Made by a program: the position numbers and the translations under genes. From Planctomycetes bacterium UBA2386 (GTDB lineage Bacteria > Planctomycetota > UBA1135 > UBA2386), in contig DDSQ01000079.1 in assembly GCA_002343845.1 (NCBI GenBank), positions 1-8,736 on the forward strand: a DNA stretch of 8,736 nt, written 5' to 3'. The notes beneath the pieces were generated by a model that saw nothing but the letters and a program-made list of their open reading frames with translations, made no database searches and was not told where the DNA came from. How positions within the stretch are numbered: the stretch's first letter is position 1; every line of letters begins with the position of its first letter. This document shows positions 1-6,468 of this stretch, piece after piece.

Positions 1-146
1 TCCTTGAAGCCGCCATGACGCGTGTCCTGGCCGTCGCCGCGGCGGGTGTCCTTGAAATCGTCGCGATGCGTGTCCTTGAAGTCGTCGCGCGCCGTGTCCT
101 TGAAGCCGGTGTGGCGCGAGTCCCGGAAGTCGCCGGGCCGCGTGTG
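1..146 (-). repeat. 24-bp tandem repeat encoding an Asp/Arg/Lys octapeptide array (continues off the left edge)
   Basis: About six 24-bp units, with breaks near 23, 47, 71, 95, 119 and 143, in frame with the adhesin at residues 1614-1661. The units read HTRPGDFR, DSRHTGFK, DTARDDFK, DTHRDDFK, DTRRGDGQ, DTRHGGFK, then D at the edge. The consensus is D-T-x-R-x-D/G-F-K. The sequence mixes acidic and basic residues, with Phe at position 7 of most units. It follows a Pro/Gly-containing hinge (FENPPGQTPHDGD). It is not the GGxGxDxux RTX nonapeptide, and I do not recognise the family. Confidence 0.9.
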
Positions 147-3100
147 CGCGACATCCCCGTCGTGCGGCGTCTGCCCGGGCGGGTTCTCGAAGTCCAGCGC
201 GAAGACCTGCGGCGCGCTGCTGTCGCCGTCGCCATCGCGCGCGACGGCTTGCAGCAAGGTGCTCTGCTGGACCAGCCGCGACTCGCCCGTGGCGCCATCG
301 AGGGCCACGCGGAAGCTGGAGCAGTTGCCGCCGGTGATCTCGATGCGCTCGAAACAGCGGTCCCCCAGCTGCCCGGGGCCGACCGAGAAGCTCACCGCCC
401 CGTCCTTGTCGCCCCTGACCGTGCCCGTGGCCAGCACCTCGCCGGACTCGCCGTAGGCCTTCCAGGACAGCGACTCCTTGGCCCCGAGGCCCTGCGTGCT
501 GAAACTCGCCTGGCGCATGTCGGTGTCGAAGTCCAGGCCCAGGCGCTCGCCGGCGTCGATCCAGGTGTTGCCGACGCCGATCCCGGACGAGCCGAGGTTG
601 ACGGCGGCCGAAGCGCAGCGCGTGGCGCCGCTCAGGCTCACCGGCAGGCCCCCGCTCGCGTCGCGCAGCACGTAGCCCGCGGACGCGTCACCGGTGCTCA
701 CCGTGTACGCACCCGCGGTGAACAGGGTCGGATCCAGCGCACGCAGCATCGTCGCCTGGTACTCGCCGGTGGCGGCGTCCGGCGCCACCGTGAAGACCAC
801 GGTGCCGTCCTCGGCCACGGCGTACAGGGCGCCGGTGGACGGGCTGTCCTCGTACTGCAGCCGCATGCCCTGGTAGCGCAAGGCCTGGGTGACCGTGCTG
901 CCATCGGCCCCGGTGTGGAAGGCGGTGATGAACCCGTCGGCGTCGACCGAGCGGCCGCCGAGCACGATGGACGCGCCGGCGTCGTCGGCACCGATCGCGA
1001 AGCCCAGGTCGCCGGACGCCGTGGCGCCCACCGTCGCGCCGAGGGTGAGCGACTCGGCCGGCGCGGCGGCCCGCACGCTGTCGTCCTCCACCGTCACGCA
1101 CAGCGGGGTGTGGGTGCTGCCGTCGCCGTTGGTCACGCACACGGTCAGTTCGAAGCCCAGCGTGTCCTCGCTGCCGGCATCGGCGTGATCCAGCGGACCC
1201 GAAAGGCGCAGGCGGTAGTGCCCGCCCTCGTCGATCGTGGCCGTGAAGACGACACGCTCGCCGGCGCTGCCGACCAGCGTGCCGGTGCCCGAACCGCTCC
1301 AGGTGATCGCCTGGCCGCCGCTGCTCAGTGCGGTGCCCGGCGCCACGAAGGCGAAGGTGGGCGTGCCGCCGGCGTCGCCCGGGGCGAGTTCCACGACACC
1401 GCTGGCGCACGCGCGGTCGGTGGTGTCGGGCGTGCCCGCGCTGTCGGCGTTGGCGCCGGCCAGGCCTTCCTCCGAGAGCGTGGCGCCACCCAGGCCGATG
1501 ACGACCGGCTTGTCGTCCACCGGGGTCACCGTCAGCTCGAGGGTGGCCTCGCTGCTCAACTCACCGTCGCTGACGGTGTAGGTGATCGGCGGGACCGGGC
1601 CGTGGTAATCCCGCGCGGGCGTGAAACTCGCGTCGCCGTTCGCGGCCAGCGCGAAGCTGCCCACACCGGCCAGCAGCACCGTGCTGCCTGCGGGGAAGCT
1701 GCTGCCCAGGCCCGCCACGCTGAACTGCGTGACGCTGAGGCTGCTGCCGGCATCCGGGTCGCGGTCGTTGGCCAGCACGTTGGCGCTGGCCGCGGTGTCC
1801 TCGGCCAGCGTGACGAGGTCGGCAACGGCAACCGGTGGCGCGTTCCCGCTCGTCACGGCCACCTGCAGGGCCTGCAGGTCGACCCCGCCGCGGCCGTCGC
1901 TGACCTGCACATCCACGGCGTAGACGTTGTCGCGGTCGGCGTCCGCCGGGGCTTCGAAGTCGGGTGGCGACTTGAAGCACAGCGCGCCGGTCTTGGCATC
2001 GATGCTGAACAGGTCGGCATCGGCGCCACCGACGATCGCGAAGCTGCGGGTGTCGCCGGCATCGACGTCGCTCGCGGTCACGGTGGTGACCTCGCTGCGG
2101 CCGTCGGCGCCCGGGAGGGTCGCGGCATCGCCGCCGCCGTCGCTGGTGATGACCGGCGCATCGTTGGTGCCGCGGATCGTCAGCGTCACCGTCGACGACG
2201 TGCCGTCGTCGGCTTGCACGGCGAAATCCTCGGTCAGCGTCTGGCCCTCGCCCAGCGCCTGCACGACCGGGCTGTCGTTGTCCAGCACATAGCTCCAGCG
2301 GCCGTCGGCGTCGAGCGTGAAGCGGCCGTAGGCTCCGGCCGTGCCGGCCTGCGGGCGGAAAGCCGCCAGGCCCGCGCCGGCATCGGCATCGGCGATCGTC
2401 AGGGTGCCACCGGCCGTCGTCGCGACGTCTTCGGTGACCGTGCCCGTGGCGCTGCTGATCACCGCGGCGTCGTCCGTGCCGTTGATCGTCACCCGCACCG
2501 TCGACTCGGTGCCGTCGGCCGACCGCACGCTGAAGGTCTCGGTCAGGGCCTGCCCCTCGGCCAGTGCCTGCACCGCAGGGTTCGTGTTGTCGAGCGCATA
2601 GCTCCAGCGGCCCTCGGCATCCAGCGTGAAGCCGCCATAGGCTCCGGCCGTGCCGGACTGCGGCTGGAACACCGCCTGGCCCGCGTCGGCGTCCTCCACC
2701 GTCAGCGTGCCGCCGGTGGACAGCACCAGGTCCTCGGTCACGCTGCCGCTGCCGGCATGCGGGCCGTTCGCCGTGGACGAGTCGATCACCGCCCCGTCGT
2801 TCGTGCCGTGGATCGTCACCGTCACGCTGCCGGCGCTGCCGTCGGCACTGCGCACCGTGAAGGTCTCGGTCGCCGTCTGGCCCTCGCCCAGCGCCTGCAC
2901 GGCCGGGGATGCGTTGTCCAGCGTGTACGTCCAGCGGCCGTCGGCCTCGAGGGTGAAGCGGCCGTGGGCTCCGTCCGTGCCGGGCTGCGGCTGGAACACC
3001 GCCTGGCCCGCGTCGGCATCCTCCACCGTCAGCGTGCCGCCGGTGGACAGCACCAGGTCCTCGGTCACGCTGCCGCTGCCGGCATGCGGGCCGTTCGCCG

Positions 3101-4985
3101 TGGACGAGTCGATCACCGCCCCGTCGTTCGTGCCGTGGATCGTCACCGTCACGCTGCCGGCGCTGCCGTCGGCACTGCGCACCGTGAAAGTCTCGGTCGC
3201 CGTCTGGCCCTCGCCCAGCGCCTGCACGGCCGGGGATGCGTTGTCCAGCGTGTACGTCCAGCGGCCGTCGCTGGCCAGGTCGAAGCGGCCGAAGGCTCCC
3301 GCGGTGCCGTCCTGCGGCTGGAACACGGCCTCGCCGGGGTCGGGGTCGGTGACGCCGACGGTGCCACCCGTCACCAGCTGCGTGTCCTCGACGACGCTGC
3401 CACTGTCGGGCGTGACCTGGGCGGGGTCGGGCTGCGCGGCGACCGTGATCATCACCTGGTCCGGCTGCTGCGCATAGTCGCCGGCACTGTCGCGCACGCT
3501 GAAGCTGAAGGCGCCCAGCAGGTCGCCGCTGGCATCCGGCGGCGGGGTGTAGACGAGGCGGTCGAGTTGTGCGGCCGGAACGAACTGGCCGGCCACCACG
3601 GGCTCACCCTCCAGCGCCAGCACGCCGGACGGCGGCAGCGAGTCGATCCGGATGCCGGCCAGCGTCTGCCCGGGATCCGGATCGGTGAAGGCGAAGTCGT
3701 TGGTCGCGAAGCGGTACTCGCCGTCCTCGGCGACCTCGCGTGCGAAGGGCAGGCCGTCCGGCGGCAGGTTCGGCCCGACCTGGACGGTCAGCACGCCCTC
3801 GCCGACGCCGCCATCCGGATCGGTGATCTGGTAGCGCACGACCACGGGGCCCGAGGTTCCCGGCGCGGGCGTGAAGCCCAGCGTGCCGTCGGGCAGCAGT
3901 TGCACCGTGCCGCGGCCGGGATCGTCGACCGTGGCCCCGGTCACGCGCAGCGTCCCACCCTCGGGATCGCGGTCGTTCACCAGCACATCCACGGCAACCT
4001 GAGGCGAGTCGTAGCCCACGGCCACCGTGTCCGGGCCCGCCAGCGGCGCGTCGTTGACGGGGACGACCTTCACGGTGAGCAGCGCCATCGGGCTGGTCTG
4101 CACCCCGTCGGTGACGGTCACGGCCACTTGCCGGTTGGCGTTGCCGGGATCGTCGGTGCCGTTGGCAAAGGTGATGCCCTGCAAGGCCTGGGCATAGGTG
4201 TCCGGCGAGGCCGTGCCGCCGATCGTCACCCGCGTGCCGTCGACGACAGCGCTCAGGCCGCCGGGCAGGCCGCCGACGGCCAGGACGTCGCCCGGCTGCG
4301 GATCGACCAGGGTCACCGTGGCGCCGGTGATCGGTGCGCCGCCGGGGCTGCCGGTGACCACGGCATCCGGGTCGGCCACGGCGACCGGGGCCTCGCCCTC
4401 GGTGAAGGTGGTCTGGCGGCCGGTGCCGCTGACGCCGGAGGAGTCGTCGCCGTCGAGGTCCACGCCGATGCCGACGCCGCCGCCCGGTGTGCCACCGCCG
4501 CCGGCTCCTGCCGGGCCGCTGTCCGGCGCCGGCGCGCCGCCGCCGAAGGCGATCGGCGTGGACGCCGCCAAGGGGCTGGTGCCCGCCAGGCCGCCCGGGT
4601 TGCCGCTCGTCTCGGTGATGCGCTCGATGCGCAGGCCCGACGCGAGGCCGCCGTCACCGCCCTCGCCCCCACCGCCACCGGCCACGCCGGCCGAGGGTGC
4701 GAACTTCGGCGAGCCGCAGGACACGCCGGCAATCACCGCGTCGAGCTCGTCGCCCAGTGCCGCGGCGGCGCAGGGGTCGCCGGGCTCGGCGGCCTGCGCC
4801 ACCGGCGCCGCCCGCGTGGCATCGGTCAGGGTGACGATGCCGTCCTGCGTGGTCAGGATCATTTCGCCCTGGCGCACCACGTCGCCCACCTTCAGCAGCT
4901 GCAGCTTGCCGTCGGGCCGCTTCAGGTAGGCCTGACCCTGGATGTGCACGACCTGATCGGCCAGCGACTTGACGAGAACGGGCAT
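1..4985 (-). CDS. Giant type I-secreted adhesin with LapA-type retention module (C-terminus beyond left edge)
   Basis: At least 1661 residues, with no stop before the left edge. It is probably a cell-surface/biofilm adhesin exported by the two upstream genes. There is no Sec signal; the N-terminus (MPVLVKSLADQVVHIQG) resembles the retention module that holds LapA-like proteins in the outer-membrane pore. Visible order: retention module 1-125; Gly-rich linkers at 100-117 and 144-180; cadherin/Ig-like domains at about 194-314, 315-403 and 404-524; VCBS repeats at 525-626, 627-735, 736-843 and 844-946, each with a GTND/GTDD-type end; cadherin domain 947-1047 (DADRDNVYAVDVQVSDG); cadherin-like 1048-1158; T1SS-143-type module 1160-1303 (LSEEGL at 1170, VEDDS end); a beta-rich region 1304-1613 that I do not recognise; and octapeptide repeats from 1614. 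No RTX nonapeptides are visible, but these and the secretion signal would lie in the missing C-terminus. The ATG at 4985 is supported by GGAGG five bases upstream. Ligand unknown. Confidence 0.95.
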   Translation of the reverse strand, partial: MPVLVKSLADQVVHIQGQAYLKRPDGKLQLLKVGDVVRQGEMILTTQDGIVTLTDATRAAPVAQAAEPGDPCAAAALGDELDAVIAGVSCGSPKFAPSAGVAGGGGGEGGDGGLASGLRIERITETSGNPGGLAGTSPLAASTPIAFGGGAPAPDSGPAGAGGGGTPGGGVGIGVDLDGDDSSGVSGTGRQTTFTEGEAPVAVADPDAVVTGSPGGAPITGATVTLVDPQPGDVLAVGGLPGGLSAVVDGTRVTIGGTASPDTYAQALQGITFANGTDDPGNANRQVAVTVTDGVQTSPMALLTVKVVPVNDAPLAGPDTVAVGYDSPQVAVDVLVNDRDPEGGTLRVTGATVDDPGRGTVQLLPDGTLGFTPAPGTSGPVVVRYQITDPDGGVGEGVLTVQVGPNLPPDGLPFAREVAEDGEYRFATNDFAFTDPDPGQTLAGIRIDSLPPSGVLALEGEPVVAGQFVPAAQLDRLVYTPPPDASGDLLGAFSFSVRDSAGDYAQQPDQVMITVAAQPDPAQVTPDSGSVVEDTQLVTGGTVGVTDPDPGEAVFQPQDGTAGAFGRFDLASDGRWTYTLDNASPAVQALGEGQTATETFTVRSADGSAGSVTVTIHGTNDGAVIDSSTANGPHAGSGSVTEDLVLSTGGTLTVEDADAGQAVFQPQPGTDGAHGRFTLEADGRWTYTLDNASPAVQALGEGQTATETFTVRSADGSAGSVTVTIHGTNDGAVIDSSTANGPHAGSGSVTEDLVLSTGGTLTVEDADAGQAVFQPQSGTAGAYGGFTLDAEGRWSYALDNTNPAVQALAEGQALTETFSVRSADGTESTVRVTINGTDDAAVISSATGTVTEDVATTAGGTLTIADADAGAGLAAFRPQAGTAGAYGRFTLDADGRWSYVLDNDSPVVQALGEGQTLTEDFAVQADDGTSSTVTLTIRGTNDAPVITSDGGGDAATLPGADGRSEVTTVTASDVDAGDTRSFAIVGGADADLFSIDAKTGALCFKSPPDFEAPADADRDNVYAVDVQVSDGRGGVDLQALQVAVTSGNAPPVAVADLVTLAEDTAASANVLANDRDPDAGSSLSVTQFSVAGLGSSFPAGSTVLLAGVGSFALAANGDASFTPARDYHGPVPPITYTVSDGELSSEATLELTVTPVDDKPVVIGLGGATLSEEGLAGANADSAGTPDTTDRACASGVVELAPGDAGGTPTFAFVAPGTALSSGGQAITWSGSGTGTLVGSAGERVVFTATIDEGGHYRLRLSGPLDHADAGSEDTLGFELTVCVTNGDGSTHTPLCVTVEDDSVRAAAPAESLTLGATVGATASGDLGFAIGADDAGASIVLGGRSVDADGFITAFHTGADGSTVTQALRYQGMRLQYEDSPSTGALYAVAEDGTVVFTVAPDAATGEYQATMLRALDPTLFTAGAYTVSTGDASAGYVLRDASGGLPVSLSGATRCASAAVNLGSSGIGVGNTWIDAGERLGLDFDTDMRQASFSTQGLGAKESLSWKAYGESGEVLATGTVRGDKDGAVSFSVGPGQLGDRCFERIEITGGNCSSFRVALDGATGESRLVQQSTLLQAVARDGDGDSSAPQVFALDFENPPGQTPHDGDVAHTRPGDFRDSRHTGFKDTARDDFKDTHRDDFKDTRRGDGQDTRHGGFK
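2658..2943 (-). repeat. Near-identical 286-bp direct repeat, copy A
   Basis: This copy matches 2985-3270 at an offset of 327 bp (109 codons). I count two differences, at 2691 and 2862, and both are synonymous (GAC/GAT and ACC/ACT). Similarity drops sharply beyond 2943, within the residue stretch after GRWTYTLDN. It spans parts of VCBS units 2 and 3. Confidence 0.93.
2985..3270 (-). repeat. Near-identical 286-bp direct repeat, copy B
   Basis: Partner of 2658-2943, with the differences at 3018 and 3189. It spans parts of VCBS units 1 and 2. The boundaries do not coincide with domain boundaries, which suggests recent unequal crossing-over or gene conversion rather than old domain duplication. 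Confidence 0.93.
4686..4697 (-). other. Candidate LapG-type processing site in the retention module (Pro-Ser-Ala-Gly)
   Basis: Residues 97-100 of the adhesin read P-S-A-G. They lie between the folded retention module and a Gly-rich linker, at the position and distance from the N-terminus where LapA-like proteins carry the Ala-Ala-Gly site cut by the LapG protease. The position is inferred from family layout. The sequence departs from Ala-Ala, so real cleavage here is uncertain. No lapG- or lapD-like gene is in the window. Confidence 0.4.
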
Positions 4986-4990
4986 GAAAG

Positions 4991-4995
4991 CCTCC
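4991..4995 (-). promoter_or_regulatory. Ribosome binding site of the adhesin gene
   Basis: GGAGG on the minus strand, five bases (CTTTC) before the ATG at 4985. It is a full match to the anti-Shine-Dalgarno core. It fixes the adhesin start and supports translation of this frame rather than the antisense open frame. Confidence 0.85.
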
Positions 4996-5006
4996 GGAAC
5001 CAGCGA

Positions 5007-5025
5007 GGGTGGGAATGAGGGTGGG
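5007..5025 (+). other. G-quadruplex-type motif upstream of the adhesin start
   Basis: GGGTGGGAATGAGGGTGGG: four G3 runs with loops of 1, 5 and 1 bases, made by a direct repeat of GAGGGTGGG at 5005-5013 and 5017-5025. It lies on the template strand, 22-40 bases before the adhesin ATG. The matching transcript stretch is C-rich and poor in G. The motif fits the standard quadruplex pattern; whether it folds in cells or affects expression is unknown. Confidence 0.55.
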
Positions 5026-5035
5026 TCGGCTGCCG

Positions 5036-5050
5036 CCGGGCATCGCCCGG
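5036..5050 (-). promoter_or_regulatory. Short GC hairpin just after the adaptor stop codon
   Basis: The transcript has CCGGGC-GAT-GCCCGG, a perfect six-base-pair stem with a three-base loop, starting two bases after the TGA (5054-5052) of the adaptor gene. No U-run follows, so it does not look like a simple intrinsic terminator. It could be a partial terminator, a processing or RNA-stability element, or chance in GC-rich DNA. The stem is seen directly; any role is inference. Confidence 0.4.
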
Positions 5051-5051
5051 T

Positions 5052-6410
5052 TCAGCGTTCGCGCAGCGCGCCGTCGCGCACCTTGAGCACGGGTTTGAGC
5101 AGGTACGAGAGCACGGTCTTGCGGCCGGTGAGCACGTCGACCTCGGCCGTCATGCCGGGCATGATCGGCAGGTTCTCGCCGAGCCGCGGCTTCAGCGTCT
5201 GCACGCGCACGACGTAGAACGCGTTGCCGCGTTCGTCGACCACGGTGTCCGGGCTGATGTTCTCGACCTTCGCATCCAGCCCGCCGTAGACGGAGTAGTC
5301 GTAGGCGGTGAACTTCACCAGCGCGCTCTGGCCGGGGTGGATGAAGGCGATGTCGCGCGGCTGCACCCGCGCCTCGAGGACCAGCGCATCGTCCAGCGGC
5401 ACGATCTCGACGATGTCCTTGCCCGGCTGCACGACGCCGCCCACGGTGTTGGCCAGCAGCCGCTGAACGCGGCCGCGCACCGGGCTCTTGATCTGGCTCT
5501 TGTCGACCTTGTCGTTCAGGGCCACGGCGGTCGCGTTGAGGGCATTGAGCCGGCCCACAGCCTCGGCCAGCTCCTTGCGGGCCTCGTTGCGCATCGCCAG
5601 CTCGGTCTCGCCGACCTTGCGCTGGGCCTCGGCCACGGCGGCCATCACGCGCGAGATCTGCGCGCCGGCCTGCTCGCTGTCGCCGCGGCTGCGCGCCACG
5701 TCGCGCTCGAGCTTGAGGATGTCGACCTCGGAGACCGCGCCGCTGGCCAGCAGCGGCCGGGTGCGCGCCAGCTCCTGCTGGCTGAGCTCCAGGTTGCGAT
5801 CGGCGGCCGACTTGCGCGCGCGCATCTCCGACAGCTCCTGCTGCCGCTGCGCCAGCTGCTGCTGGCTCATCGAGACCTGGCCGGCGACTTCGGCGCTCTT
5901 CATCTCGAACAGGCGTCGCTCCTCGTCGACGACGCGCTGCTCGGCCGCGTCGCGCGCCTGCGGCGGCGTGAACGATGCGCCTTCGGCCAGCGCGCGCAGG
6001 CGGGCCACCCGCGTCTGCAGCGCGAAGCTCTGCGCGACGTTCTCGCGCGCGCCGCTGGTGGCACGCGTCTCGTCGATCTTCAGCAGCAGCTGGCCCTGCT
6101 CGACGACCTGGCCCTCGCGCACGAGGATCGCGGTGACCACGCCGCCGTCCAGCGACTGCACCAGCTGCAGCTGGCGCGACGAGACCACCTTGGCCTCGCC
6201 TCGCGTCACCTCGTCGACCTTCGCGAAGCCGGCCCACACCAGCAGCGCCAGCGTGGCCAGCGCGGCGGCGCGCAGGATCAGGCGCGAGCGCCGGCGCTGC
6301 ACGGGATCGAGCAGCTCGGCGGCCATCTGCTCGAACTGTCGTTCGGCCAGCAGCGAGGGCGCCGCCGCGCCGGCGGCGGTGTTCAGGGGCAAGGCCGGCA
6401 CGCCGTTCAT
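5052..6410 (-). CDS. HlyD-family membrane-fusion (adaptor) protein of a type I secretion system, LapC-like
   Basis: 452 residues, the usual size for a T1SS adaptor. It is anchored in the inner membrane and bridges the ABC exporter to a TolC-type outer-membrane channel. Seen: a cytoplasmic N-terminus of about 42 residues ending in RRRSR; one membrane segment at 44-63; the first half of a lipoyl/barrel-sandwich domain at 88-113 (GGVVTAILVREGQVVEQGQ); a long Gln/Glu/Arg-rich coiled-coil hairpin at about 120-300, broken near 220-228 (LLASGAVSE); the second lipoyl half at 306-340 (IKSPVRGRV, GGVVQPGKDIVEIVP); a beta-barrel with PRDIAFIHPGQ at 351-361; and the typical C-terminal signature MPGMTAEVDVLTG at 417-429, followed by SYLLKPVLK. 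The ATG at 6410 has GGAGG eight bases upstream and lies 58 nt after the exporter stop. Nothing is truncated. Function is confident; the LapC relationship is inferred from the neighbouring retention-module adhesin. Confidence 0.97.
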   Translation of the reverse strand: MNGVPALPLNTAAGAAAPSLLAERQFEQMAAELLDPVQRRRSRLILRAAALATLALLVWAGFAKVDEVTRGEAKVVSSRQLQLVQSLDGGVVTAILVREGQVVEQGQLLLKIDETRATSGARENVAQSFALQTRVARLRALAEGASFTPPQARDAAEQRVVDEERRLFEMKSAEVAGQVSMSQQQLAQRQQELSEMRARKSAADRNLELSQQELARTRPLLASGAVSEVDILKLERDVARSRGDSEQAGAQISRVMAAVAEAQRKVGETELAMRNEARKELAEAVGRLNALNATAVALNDKVDKSQIKSPVRGRVQRLLANTVGGVVQPGKDIVEIVPLDDALVLEARVQPRDIAFIHPGQSALVKFTAYDYSVYGGLDAKVENISPDTVVDERGNAFYVVRVQTLKPRLGENLPIMPGMTAEVDVLTGRKTVLSYLLKPVLKVRDGALRER

Positions 6411-6418
6411 GGCACGTC

Positions 6419-6423
6419 CCTCC
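6419..6423 (-). promoter_or_regulatory. Ribosome binding site of the HlyD-family gene
   Basis: GGAGG on the minus strand, eight bases before the ATG at 6410, within the 58-nt gap after the exporter stop codon. It supports that start and independent initiation within a shared transcript. I see no promoter or terminator in this gap. Confidence 0.8.
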
Positions 6424-6468
6424 GCCCTGCGCGCTGCGGGATGAGCGCTGGGGAGCGGCCCGGCGCGC

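Larger units (their letters stand above)
2148..3413 (-). repeat. Array of four tandem VCBS repeats in the adhesin
   Basis: Residues 525-946 contain four consecutive units of about 102-109 residues. Each follows the pattern VxED, GGTxxVxDxD, AxFxPQxGTxGAxGxFxL, GRWxYxLDNxxPxVQALxEGQ, then F-V-x-DG, and ends GTND/GTDD. This matches the VCBS repeat family common in large type I-secreted adhesins. Unit length is constant enough to suggest expansion by unequal exchange: units 1-2 and 2-3 share near-identical DNA, while unit 4 is more diverged. The array probably works as an extension stalk or Ca-binding spacer; that role is inferred from the family. Confidence 0.88.

Noticed and set aside
15..5018. 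1667-codon open frame on the plus strand, antisense to the adhesin
   Set aside because: Its translation is Arg/Ala/Gly/His-rich low-complexity sequence with no recognisable domain, it shows the adhesin's repeats only as their antisense image, and it overlaps the well-supported adhesin completely. It is open because stop codons are rare in GC-rich DNA.
5036..5050. Intrinsic terminator separating the adhesin from the exporter genes
   Set aside because: The stem is short and no U-run follows it, so it is kept only as a possible attenuating or processing hairpin.
4654..6237. 527-codon minus-strand frame overlapping the adaptor and adhesin genes
   Set aside because: Arg/Gly/Ala-rich shadow of the HlyD-family gene in another frame; the 5052-6410 frame has all family motifs and a ribosome site.
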